Source of the DNA: Actinomycetes bacterium
GTDB taxonomy: Bacteria; Actinomycetota; Acidimicrobiia; Acidimicrobiales; Microtrichaceae
Length of the DNA: 18,497 nt
NCBI GenBank assembly: GCA_023437745.1
Contig: JAEZFI010000039.1
Coordinates: 1 to 18,497, forward strand
Direction of reading: 5' to 3'
Positions within the stretch are counted from its first letter, which is position 1, and each line of letters opens with the position of its first letter. Below the pieces are notes generated by a model, which saw only the letters and a program-made list of their open reading frames with translations, did no database searches and was not told the origin of the DNA. The position numbers were made by a program, and so were the translations under genes. Positions 10,764 through 17,413 of this stretch are shown here, one piece after another.

Positions 10764-12119
10764 TCACGCGCAGTCGAACAGGGTGTCGGGTGGGTCGGTG
10801 CCGGGGCGGCTGCGGTCCTGGCGTGAGGCGTGGTCGATCGGTTCAGGCGGTGGTTCGGTCTGGCCGGGTGGTCCGGTGTTGTTGGGGTGTCTCGGGTCGT
10901 CGGGTGGGACAAAGGGTCGCCGTCCGGTGCCCTCGACGAGTGACCAGCCCTTGTAGGTCTTGAGGTCGTGGTCGTGGCCGCACAGCCCGTCGATGTTCCC
11001 GAGCCACGTCTCGCGCACATCCGCGTAGGGCTCGCGGTGATCGGACTCCTGATGGGTACGTCCGCAGGCGCTGTTGGAGCAGAACGGCTGGGACCACAGC
11101 AAGGCGACCTTCTGCGCGGCGTTGGGTCCCCGGCCGAGGTGCACGGTGGTGGCGACGTCGTTGCCGCGTGTGATCACGAGGTGGAGGATCGACTCGCCGA
11201 GCAGTTGGCGGGCGAGGCGTATGGGGATGGGGCCGAGCCCGGTGATCTCGCAGAGCTCGTCCCCCTCGACCTTCCCTCGGACGAGGGCCTCGAGGTCGAT
11301 GCGCAGCAGGGCGAGGTTCTTCGGGTTCACCTTCGATGACTTGGCCACGGGCTCGTCCTCACTGCCAGCGTCGGCAGCGTTGCCGGCGCTGGTGCCGTGG
11401 CGGCGGGCCAGCTCGACAAGCGCGTCGAACGTGAACGCCTCCCGGCCCTCGCGTGACCCCTTCGCTCGAGCCTGCTTGGCGAGCTCGTCGGTGAGCTGAT
11501 CGAGGAGTTGCTGCACCTGGATACCGCCGGCGAGGGGTCCGCGGGCGGCGAGGTTCCAGGCGCCTTCGCCGTCCATCCACGACCGGCAGCGCCGTTCACG
11601 TTGAAGGCGTCGTTGTGTGGCGTCGGGGTCGGGGTCACCGGCTGCCTTCTTGCTCCGCGCCCGCCGCCGCAGATCCGACAGATCCTTCTTGGCCGCTTCA
11701 CCCAACAAGTCCCGTTCAGCCGCAGGGTTCACCGCCGCCGCGTCAGCGATCGCTTCGGCCTGATCCGACGACAGGTCACCGTCCTTCAACGCCGCCTCGG
11801 TGTCCGGCAGTGCCTTCAATCGGTCCGAGGTCTCGGATTCGCGCTTCGCCTCACCCAACGACGTCTGCTTCTCGTGCGCCAGCCACTCCGCCACCGAAGG
11901 GAACCCCGAGCGGCGCCACGCTTCGGACTCCGCGACTCGTCGGGCCATCAACGTGCACCCGGCCTTGCCGAGCCGCTCCAACTTGGCGAACCCGGCGTAC
12001 ACCTCCGCCGCAGCCGGCAACGCCACGTCATCCGGTTCGAGGTCGGCCATCAGAGCGGACAGGATCGCCTCGGCCTCCGTGAGCCGAACCCTGATCACCG
12101 CCTCCGCCGTCGATGCCAT
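10764..12119 (-). CDS. DUF222-type protein with C-terminal HNH nuclease motif
   Basis: This 451-aa protein has a long helical N-terminal region (about 1-230) of DUF222 character, including FPSVAEWLAHEKQTSLGEAK and LSSDQAEAIADAA, then a C-terminal zinc/HNH module: Cys347, Cys352, Asp360-His361, Asn375, then LCGHDHDLKT (Cys380, His382, His384). The preceding segment CEITGLGPIPIRLARQLLGE and HLGRGPNAAQK is the layout I associate with the many copies in acidimicrobial genomes. The tail (about 400-451) is Pro/Asp-rich and probably disordered. Such proteins are widespread in Actinobacteria (the mycobacterial 13E12 repeat family is related) and their role is not established; a DNA nuclease activity is inferred from the HNH residues. 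No Shine-Dalgarno precedes ATG 12119, and a TAGGGT box ends 6 nt before it, suggesting a leaderless mRNA. Confidence 0.9.
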   Translation of the reverse strand: MASTAEAVIRVRLTEAEAILSALMADLEPDDVALPAAAEVYAGFAKLERLGKAGCTLMARRVAESEAWRRSGFPSVAEWLAHEKQTSLGEAKRESETSDRLKALPDTEAALKDGDLSSDQAEAIADAAAVNPAAERDLLGEAAKKDLSDLRRRARSKKAAGDPDPDATQRRLQRERRCRSWMDGEGAWNLAARGPLAGGIQVQQLLDQLTDELAKQARAKGSREGREAFTFDALVELARRHGTSAGNAADAGSEDEPVAKSSKVNPKNLALLRIDLEALVRGKVEGDELCEITGLGPIPIRLARQLLGESILHLVITRGNDVATTVHLGRGPNAAQKVALLWSQPFCSNSACGRTHQESDHREPYADVRETWLGNIDGLCGHDHDLKTYKGWSLVEGTGRRPFVPPDDPRHPNNTGPPGQTEPPPEPIDHASRQDRSRPGTDPPDTLFDCA

Positions 12120-12123
12120 GAGA

Positions 12124-12143
12124 ACACCCTAAATGCGGGGTGT
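12124..12143 (-). promoter_or_regulatory. Putative leaderless promoter and overlapping inverted repeat for the HNH gene
   Basis: On the minus strand TAGGGT (12131 to 12126) fits the actinobacterial -10 pattern TANNNT, and the start codon A (12119) is the seventh base downstream, exactly where transcription should begin. The inverted repeat ACACCC-N8-GGGTGT (12124-12143) covers this -10 box and could be an operator. No good -35 box is visible at 16-18 bp. Inference from spacing only. Confidence 0.4.
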
Positions 12144-12202
12144 GACAGCCACGGTCGATGAAAGGTGCCGACGGTGACCCATGGACAAGCGGGTCAGACC
12201 GA

Positions 12203-12249
12203 GGTCAGGTTGGCTGACCAACCGCGCCGAAGGTTCCTAGTCTGCGTCG
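12203..12249 (+). promoter_or_regulatory. Putative leaderless promoter with operator-like repeats for the orphan gene
   Basis: CTGACC (12214-12219), an 18-bp spacer and TAGTCT (12238-12243) resemble a -35/-10 pair; the GTG start at 12250 is 7 nt after the -10, so the mRNA may be leaderless, and no Shine-Dalgarno is present. The -35 is embedded in two overlapping inverted repeats: GGTTGG-CTGA-CCAACC (12208-12223) and GGTCA-N7-TGACC (12203-12219). A further small palindrome GGTCAGACC sits at 12192-12200, 11 bp before the next GGTCAG. These look like repressor sites but are not proven. Confidence 0.42.
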
Positions 12250-12924
12250 GTGGATTGGTCACGACTCGAAGCCGAGTGTCGTGCGGCGCTCGACGGCGAG
12301 CCGCTGGATTCGGACGTTCGGCTGAGTCGACGGCGGCGGCAACAGGTGCTCGGTGTCGATGTCGATGGGAACTTCGCCGTGGCGTTGGCCGCGACGAGAG
12401 GAAAGCGAGTCGGACTGCGCATCTCCTCGGTCGACTATCTCCGGGATGAAACCGGGTGGAGCTTGGCGGGATCTGGCGTTAGCACGCAGGACGATCCGAC
12501 GTTCCCGAAGCGGCCGACGTTCGACGCCGCTTGGCACATGGCGGTCGCAAGTAGCAGCGGCCGCGGTGGCAGATCCCGCAGTGCGCAGTGGCATCTCCCG
12601 CCCGAGGCCAGGTGGTATCGGCGCCGAGGAGTGGTCAGACCGGTGCCGAACCACGGGTGGATCGTCGTGTGCTCGAAGGGTCGAAGTCTTCCGACCGTCG
12701 AGTTCCTCGGCGACGACCTCAGCATCCTCCGGCGAGGTGAACTTTACCCGGCGCTCAAACGCCCCCCACTGAGGGTGCGCGTCCTGGCCCTTCTGAAAGG
12801 CCGGTCCCGGAGCGGGGACTGGTTCGACTACAGCCCCCGATCGGAACTCGCTCGCTTGCCGACGCCACCTCAACCTGCCAGCTCCGACGACTCGATCCTC
12901 CGCACGCCCGAAGAGGGCAGCTGA
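12250..12924 (+). CDS. Hypothetical protein (224 aa), unrecognised
   Basis: I do not recognise this protein. It has no signal peptide or membrane segment, is basic (Arg-rich) and contains several Trp residues (WSRLE, DETGWSLAG, AAWHMAV, PNHGWIVV). Short alternating hydrophobic strands such as NFAVALAA, RVGLRISSVDYL and GWIVVCSKG suggest a mostly beta fold in the first about 170 residues, followed by a helix-like basic segment RVRVLALLKG and a Ser/Pro-rich tail. Codons are less GC-biased at third positions than in neighbouring genes (TTG, GTT, CAA, AGA and GGA appear often), hinting at lateral origin or low expression. I prefer the GTG start because a TAGTCT box is correctly placed for a leaderless mRNA. 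Antisense frames over the same stretch are open but less plausible. It is divergent from the DUF222/HNH gene, and no function can be assigned. Confidence 0.6.
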   Translation: MDWSRLEAECRAALDGEPLDSDVRLSRRRRQQVLGVDVDGNFAVALAATRGKRVGLRISSVDYLRDETGWSLAGSGVSTQDDPTFPKRPTFDAAWHMAVASSSGRGGRSRSAQWHLPPEARWYRRRGVVRPVPNHGWIVVCSKGRSLPTVEFLGDDLSILRRGELYPALKRPPLRVRVLALLKGRSRSGDWFDYSPRSELARLPTPPQPASSDDSILRTPEEGS

Positions 12925-13000
12925 TCGGGTAGTGAGGTTGTCTGGGTCCTCCGACCCGCTCCGTCACTGTCGGTGCGACAGCGCCGCTTCTCGGCAGGAT

Positions 13001-13024
13001 GTCGGTGCTCCGCCACCGACTTTC
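13001..13024 (+). terminator. Stem-loop with short T-run after the orphan gene
   Basis: GTCGGTG (13001-13007) and CACCGAC (13014-13020) form a perfect 7-bp stem around a 6-nt loop, followed by TTTC. It lies 77 bp after the orphan gene stop and just before the alkB promoter, a sensible place for an intrinsic terminator. The T-run is short, so efficiency is uncertain. Confidence 0.42.
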
Positions 13025-13062
13025 GGCCAGGTTCGGCACGAGGTCTCGGCACGGGTCCGATG

Positions 13063-13078
13063 TCGAACGTCCGTTCGA
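13063..13078. promoter_or_regulatory. LexA-binding SOS box
   Basis: TCGAAC-GTCC-GTTCGA matches the actinobacterial LexA operator (TCGAAC-N4-GTTCGA) at all 12 conserved positions. It ends 14 bp before the AlkB-family start codon at 13093. TAGCAT (13079-13084) directly after it fits a -10 box, so LexA bound here would block the promoter, and transcription would begin within 2 nt of the start codon. The match is seen directly; LexA control is inferred. Confidence 0.85.
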
Positions 13079-13092
13079 TAGCATGGTGGGCG

Positions 13093-13734
13093 ATGTCGTA
13101 CGTGCAGACGTCGCTGTTCGGGTCGGGTGGGGTGTCGGTCGATCCGGACGTCCCGGTCGACCGGATCCCTCTCGGCGACACCTCGTGGGTGGACGTCGGC
13201 CGCCGCTGGTTCCGGGGGTCCGACGACCTGTTCGCCGACCTCGTCCGGGAGGCCCCGTGGCGTCAGGGTCGCCGGAGGATGTACGACCGCGTCGTCGACG
13301 ATCCCCGCTGGTCGTGGGCGCCCGACGACTCGGACGAGCCCGAGGGCATCCGGGCGATGCGCGTCGCGTTGGAGGAGCGCTACGGCTCACCGTTCGGGAG
13401 GGGCTTCTGCAACTACTACCGGGACGGCAACGACAGCGTGGCGCCCCACGGCGACCGGGGCCTGCGCGACAGCGACGACGAGTCGCTGGTCGCCGTCGTG
13501 ACGCTGGGCTCGGAGCGGGCCTTCCTCCTCCGCCCCAAGGGGGGCGGCCGCTCGATCGACCTGCGACCGGGCCCGGGCGACCTCCTCGTGATGGGCGGGC
13601 ACTGCCAGCGCGACTTCGAGCACGGGGTGCCGAAGCGCCGCCACGCCGGGCCCCGCATCAGCGTGTCGTTCCGATCGGGTCCGTGGATCGAGCCGGACCG
13701 GACGGGGGCGACGCTCGTGCAGGCGCCTCGCTGA
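13093..13734 (+). CDS. AlkB-family Fe(II)/2-oxoglutarate dioxygenase (alkylated nucleic acid repair)
   Basis: This 213-aa protein should oxidatively remove alkyl lesions from DNA or RNA bases using Fe(II), O2 and 2-oxoglutarate. The core NYYRDGNDSVAPHGD gives the iron ligands His119 and Asp121; the distal His is His177 in QRDFEHGVPK; and the 2-oxoglutarate-binding RxxxxxR is Arg188-ISVSF-Arg194. The AlkB GDLLVMGG strand (162-169) is also present, and total length is normal for AlkB (about 215 aa). The frame is open upstream to 12973 with ATGs there and at 13060, but these fall at or before the SOS box and predicted -10, so ATG 13093 is preferred. The gene is convergent with the CFA-synthase-like gene. 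The LexA box immediately upstream indicates DNA-damage induction. The name alkB is avoided because bacterial alkB subfamilies differ. Confidence 0.9.
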   Translation: MSYVQTSLFGSGGVSVDPDVPVDRIPLGDTSWVDVGRRWFRGSDDLFADLVREAPWRQGRRRMYDRVVDDPRWSWAPDDSDEPEGIRAMRVALEERYGSPFGRGFCNYYRDGNDSVAPHGDRGLRDSDDESLVAVVTLGSERAFLLRPKGGGRSIDLRPGPGDLLVMGGHCQRDFEHGVPKRRHAGPRISVSFRSGPWIEPDRTGATLVQAPR

Positions 13735-13783
13735 CCCAGCCGCGCTGACCCAGCCCGATTGACCCAGCCTCGCTGACTCAGCC
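13732..13783. repeat. 14-bp tandem repeat, four copies, between convergent genes
   Basis: TGACCCAGCC recurs with an exact 14-bp period at 13732, 13746 and 13760, with a fourth variant TGACTCAGCC at 13774; the intervening 4-nt parts (GCGC, CGAT, TCGC) vary. The first copy supplies the alkB-like stop codon and the last overlaps the stop of the opposing gene at 13778. Because 14 is not a multiple of 3, the TGA triplets cover all three plus-strand frames. No stem-loop is visible, so this is not an obvious terminator. Confidence 0.85.
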
Positions 13784-15190
13784 CCACTCGCGGCGGGTGG
13801 CGGGCATGCCGCTGCACCCCTCGTCGTCGGGCACCACGCCCAGCACCTGGTGGACGCCCAACCCGCCGTCCTCGAACCCGATGGCCGACGCGGCCATGTA
13901 GAGCAGCCACACCCGGGCCCGCTGCTCGCCGACCAGCTCGACGGCGTCGGCCCAGCCGGCCTGCAGGTTCGCGACCCACCGCCGGAGGGTGAGGGCGTAG
14001 TGCTCCCTCAGCGACTCGACGTCGCGCACCTCGAACCCGGCGTCCTCCATGGCGAGGGCGACCTCGCCGACGTCGATCAGCTCCCCGTCGGGGAACACGT
14101 ACCGGTGCGTGAAGCTGCCCCGCCCGAACCTCGACCCCCCGACCGACGAGATCGCGTGGTTGAGGAGACGGCCACGTGGCTCGAGCAGCGAGCGGAGCGT
14201 CGAGAAGTAGTCGGCCGTGCGACGGTGACCGACGTGCTCGAACATCCCGACGGACGAGATGGCGTCGAAGCGCTCGCCTCCCAGCTCCCGGTAGTCCTGC
14301 AGCCGGATCTCGACGCCGGCCAGCCCCTCCTCGGCGACCCGTCGGCGGGCCAGATCGGCCTGCTCGTGGCTGATCGTGACGCCCACGACCTCGGCGCCGT
14401 GGTGGCGGGCGGCGTGGATCGCCAGCGAGCCCCAGCCGCAACCGACGTCGAGCAGCCGCGTCCCCGGGCGCTCGTGGAGGCCGAGCTTCCGGCAGATCAG
14501 CTCGTGCTTCGCCGACTGCGCCGCCTCGAGCATGGCGTGCTCGCCCACGAACCTCGCGCACGAGTACGTCATCGAGGGTCCGAGGACGATCCGGTAGAAG
14601 TCGTTGCCGACGTCGTAGTGGTGGTGGATGGCGTCGGCATCACGGCGCTTCGAGTGCAGCGGTCCCCGTGTCCTCGCCTCGACCTCGGGCGGGGGAAGGG
14701 GTCGTCGCAGCACGTGGAGGCGTGACGCAGCCCGCAGCGCGGCGGGTACGGCACGGGTGCCCGCCCGAAGGCTCACCCCTGCCGGGCGCAGGGCGCTGAT
14801 CACCTCGAAGAGGTCGCCGTCCACGTCGAGCTCGCCGGCGACGAAGGCCCGGGCCACGCCCAGCTCGCCGGGCGCCCAGAGGATCCGGTTGATCGCTCGC
14901 GGGGAGCGGACGTGCAGGATGCCCGGCCCGTCGGCCGGGCCGACGGCGCTGCCGTCCCAGAACGTGACGCGCACGGGGAGCGAGCCGACCAGCGCCTCGA
15001 GCAGCGGTCGGGCCGACTCGCCCACGGCGGGCTCGCCAGGTCGGGGCGCGTCGAGGGATCGCTCCCCGGACGTGCTGATCGCCTGCTCCGCAGCCTTGGG
15101 GAGCGTGTGGGTCCGAGGCCGGAACCGCTGCGTCGACGCACGACGGACACCGCGGTGCTCGGCGGCTCTGCGCTGGTCGGAGATCGCCAT
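13778..15190 (-). CDS. Cyclopropane-fatty-acyl-phospholipid synthase-like SAM methyltransferase
   Basis: This 470-aa enzyme should transfer a methylene or methyl group from S-adenosylmethionine to unsaturated acyl chains of membrane phospholipids. Diagnostic residues are HHHYDVGNDFYRIVLG (189-204), Cys211 in MTYSCA, the SAM-binding LLDVGCGWGSLAIHAA (246-261), Glu318 in SVGMFEHVG, His345 in LLNHAI, and Tyr398 in REHYALTLRRW. These correspond to the bicarbonate/active-site residues of E. coli Cfa (Cys139, Glu239, His266, Tyr317). The N-terminal about 60 residues are an extra basic, low-complexity extension relative to typical family members. ATG 15190 has a near-ideal Shine-Dalgarno (AAGGAGG, 5 nt spacing), so the long N-terminus seems real. 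It is divergent from the universal stress gene. The product may be a cyclopropane or a methyl-branched lipid such as a tuberculostearate-like one. Confidence 0.9.
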   Translation of the reverse strand: MAISDQRRAAEHRGVRRASTQRFRPRTHTLPKAAEQAISTSGERSLDAPRPGEPAVGESARPLLEALVGSLPVRVTFWDGSAVGPADGPGILHVRSPRAINRILWAPGELGVARAFVAGELDVDGDLFEVISALRPAGVSLRAGTRAVPAALRAASRLHVLRRPLPPPEVEARTRGPLHSKRRDADAIHHHYDVGNDFYRIVLGPSMTYSCARFVGEHAMLEAAQSAKHELICRKLGLHERPGTRLLDVGCGWGSLAIHAARHHGAEVVGVTISHEQADLARRRVAEEGLAGVEIRLQDYRELGGERFDAISSVGMFEHVGHRRTADYFSTLRSLLEPRGRLLNHAISSVGGSRFGRGSFTHRYVFPDGELIDVGEVALAMEDAGFEVRDVESLREHYALTLRRWVANLQAGWADAVELVGEQRARVWLLYMAASAIGFEDGGLGVHQVLGVVPDDEGCSGMPATRREWG

Positions 15191-15288
15191 GGAGGCCTCC
15201 TTCGCTCACACTCACGGAGAGTCTGCGTCGCCGGCCCGGCGGTGTCATGGCGCGCCGGTAGTGTCCGGGGTCGCCGAGAGGAGCAGTG

Positions 15289-16128
15289 ATGTCGGACGAA
15301 GCGATCGTTGTCGGGATCGATGGGTCACCGAACGCCCAGGCGGCGCTCGAGTGGGCCGTCCGTCGTGCCGAGCGCACGGGCGGGCCGGTCCGCGCCGTCA
15401 TGAGCTGGCACTACCCGTCCGTCATGCTGCTGCCCCTCGTCGGGCAGGCGGTTCCGCCGGCCGAGTCGATGGAGCGGGCGACTGCCGAGGCGCTCGCCGT
15501 CATCGTGGAACCTGTCGCATCGGCCACCGGCGCGACGATCGAGCAGGTGGTCCGTCAGGGGGCCCCGGCCGCCACGCTGCTGGCCGAGTCGGAGCACGCG
15601 GCGATGGTCGTGGTGGGTCGCGAGGCGCCCTCCGACAGCCTGCTGCGCGGCTCGGTGAGCCGCCGGGTCGCTGCGGCCGCATCTGCGCCCGTCGTCGTGG
15701 TGCCGGCCGGCGCCGACCCCGACCTCGACGGCCCGGTGGTGGTGGGCGTCGACGGCTCGGACCACTCGATCGCCGCCCTGCGCTGGGCGGCCGGCGTGAC
15801 CGACGGTCCCCTCGTGGTCGTCCACGTGGCGGGCCGCCTGCTGAGCCCGGCGTTCGGCAACCTGTCCGACGACATGCTCGCCCGCCTCGACCAGGCCGTG
15901 GTCGACGCGTCCGTCGACAGCGCCGGCGTGGACCCGTCGCGCGTCACGACCCGGATCGTCGACGGCGACGCCCGCGAGGTCCTGGTCGATCCGTCGCTGG
16001 GCGCCTCGCTCATCGTGCTGGGTGCCCGCGGCGCGACGGGCCTGGACGCACTGGTCCTGGGCTCGGTGGCCACGAGCGTCGCGGCCCTGGCCCCGGTGCC
16101 GGTGGCGGTGGTGCCCCCTCCGGGCTGA
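15289..16128 (+). CDS. Tandem-domain universal stress protein (UspA family)
   Basis: This 279-aa protein has two Usp domains (about 4-140 and 148-277), each opening with a VVGIDGS or VVGVDGS strand. The second domain keeps the ATP-binding pattern G-2x-G-9x-G-S (Gly245, Gly248, Gly258-Ser259), while the first is degenerate (Gly110, then REAP without the second Gly, and shorter spacing to GS at 121). Tandem Usp proteins in Actinobacteria are commonly tied to hypoxia or dormancy stress; that role is family knowledge, not seen here. ATG 15289 is preferred over an adjacent GTG at 15286 because GAGGAG (about 15278-15283) is best spaced for it. A TAGTGT (15259-15264) is a possible -10. It is divergent from the CFA-synthase-like gene and convergent with the P450 gene, 16 bp away. 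Confidence 0.93.
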   Translation: MSDEAIVVGIDGSPNAQAALEWAVRRAERTGGPVRAVMSWHYPSVMLLPLVGQAVPPAESMERATAEALAVIVEPVASATGATIEQVVRQGAPAATLLAESEHAAMVVVGREAPSDSLLRGSVSRRVAAAASAPVVVVPAGADPDLDGPVVVGVDGSDHSIAALRWAAGVTDGPLVVVHVAGRLLSPAFGNLSDDMLARLDQAVVDASVDSAGVDPSRVTTRIVDGDAREVLVDPSLGASLIVLGARGATGLDALVLGSVATSVAALAPVPVAVVPPPG

Positions 16129-16138
16129 GGTCGGCGTC

Positions 16139-16154
16139 CGGGCGTCAGCGCCCG
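16139..16154. terminator. Hairpin between convergent usp and P450 genes
   Basis: CGGGCG-TCAG-CGCCCG is a perfect 6-bp GC stem with a tetraloop. It lies 10 bp after the usp stop, and its loop contains the P450 stop codon (16145-16147, minus strand). It could serve as a bidirectional termination or mRNA 3'-end stabilising hairpin, but there is no T-tract on either side. Confidence 0.35.
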
Positions 16155-17413
16155 ATGACGACGGGAAGGGTGCGCGGCCCGCGCACCTGCCCCGCCGACC
16201 ACGTGACCGCGTCGGGATCGGCGAGCGAGAACGTGGGGAACCGCGCCATCCACGTCTCCAGCGCGATCCGGACCTCCATGCGGGCGAGGTGCGACCCGAG
16301 GCACCGGTGGACACCCAGCCCGAACGCCGAGTGCCGGTTCACCTCGCGGTCGATGACGACCTTCTCGGGGTCCTCGAACAGCTCGGGGTCGCGATTCGCG
16401 GACGGGAAGGAGAGGAGCACCCAGTCCTCGGCCTTCATCGGGCAGCCGTTCCAGTCCATGTCCTCCTTGACGAGGCGCGCCATGGTGACCGGTGCGTAGG
16501 CCCGCAGCAGCTCCTCCATGGCGATCGGGAGGAGGTCCGGCTCGGCGACCAGTCGCTCACGGTCCGACGGGGTCCGAGCGAGGTGCCAGATCGACGCGCC
16601 GATCGCGCTCCAGGTGGTGTCGACACCGGCCAACAGGAGCAGCGCCATGGTGCCGCCGACGTGCCCGGCGTCGAGCTTCACCCCGTCCATCTCCGCCTCG
16701 ATGAGGTAGGTGGTGAGGTCGTCCCGAGGGTGCTGCAGGTGGTCCTCGATCTGGGCGCCCAGGTAGGCGAAGAGGCTCTGGATGGTCTCGAAGCGAGCCT
16801 CGACGGGCTCGTTGATCCCCTCGATCACGTCGTGCACGAAGCCCCGGAACACGTCGGCGTCCTCCTGCGGGAACCCCAGCATGTCGGCGATCACGCGCAC
16901 GGGGATGTGCTGTGCGAACTCGACGGCGGCGTCGACCACGTCACGGCCCTCGAGCGCGTCGAGCAGCTCGTTGCAGTAGGCGCGGGTGCCCGGTTCGAGG
17001 CGCTCGATCGCCTGCGGTGCGAAGGCGGGCAGCAGGACGCGGCGGGCGCCGTGGTGGAACGGCGGGTCGGAGGAGATGGGCGGGGCCACGCCGGCGGGTG
17101 CCAGGTCGAGCGGTGGGCGGTGGTTGCCCATGATCACCGACCGGGACGTGAAGCGCTCGGTGTCGTAGGCGACCGCGGCGACGTCCTCGTGGCGCGTCGG
17201 CAGCCACGCCCCGCCGTAGCGCTCGGTGTGCGCCACGGGGCAGCGCTCCCGGAGCTCGTCCCAGATGGGGTACGGGTCGGCGGCCCACGCGGGCGACGTG
17301 TGGTCGAAGTCGGTCGCCCAGTCCGACACGGGGCCCTCGACGATCTCGCTCTCCGTGCCGGTGAACTCGAGCGGCTCGTTGAGGACGTCGCCGAAGCGCT
17401 CGTCGGCGCTCAT
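16145..17413 (-). CDS. Cytochrome P450 monooxygenase
   Basis: This 422-aa soluble bacterial P450 has the I-helix oxygen-activation motif AGVDTTWS (262-269), ExxR as Glu301-LL-Arg304, and the haem loop FGLGVHRCLG with Cys371 as thiolate ligand. The N-terminus SPAWAADPYPIWDELRERCPV is standard for class I bacterial enzymes. I take ATG 17413, whose ATGA overlaps the ferredoxin stop; the frame stays open upstream, but that part is a shadow of the ferredoxin. The stop lies in a GC hairpin loop. Coupling to the ferredoxin gene implies that protein is the electron donor; a reductase is not adjacent. The substrate is unknown: the sequence style (NGCPMKAEDWVLLSFPSANRD) recalls terpene- or steroid-oxidising actinobacterial families, which is only an impression. 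Confidence 0.96.
   Translation of the reverse strand: MSADERFGDVLNEPLEFTGTESEIVEGPVSDWATDFDHTSPAWAADPYPIWDELRERCPVAHTERYGGAWLPTRHEDVAAVAYDTERFTSRSVIMGNHRPPLDLAPAGVAPPISSDPPFHHGARRVLLPAFAPQAIERLEPGTRAYCNELLDALEGRDVVDAAVEFAQHIPVRVIADMLGFPQEDADVFRGFVHDVIEGINEPVEARFETIQSLFAYLGAQIEDHLQHPRDDLTTYLIEAEMDGVKLDAGHVGGTMALLLLAGVDTTWSAIGASIWHLARTPSDRERLVAEPDLLPIAMEELLRAYAPVTMARLVKEDMDWNGCPMKAEDWVLLSFPSANRDPELFEDPEKVVIDREVNRHSAFGLGVHRCLGSHLARMEVRIALETWMARFPTFSLADPDAVTWSAGQVRGPRTLPVVIGR

Noticed and set aside
12259..12873. A 204-aa minus-strand frame opposite the orphan gene
   Set aside because: It has no promoter or Shine-Dalgarno, and Arg/Pro-rich residues without structure; the plus-strand frame has a correctly spaced promoter. 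Not fully excluded.
12973..13092. Longer AlkB-family start at 12973 or 13060
   Set aside because: These starts would overlap a terminator-like hairpin or precede the LexA box and -10, and the added residues show no family similarity.
10764..13734. A defence island or prophage fragment (HNH + unknown + AlkB)
   Set aside because: No integrase, capsid, methyltransferase, helicase or other defence signature accompanies these genes; the evidence is proximity alone.
13732..13783. The 14-bp repeats as a CRISPR array
   Set aside because: Period and unit are far too short, there are no spacers of proper length, and no cas genes are nearby.
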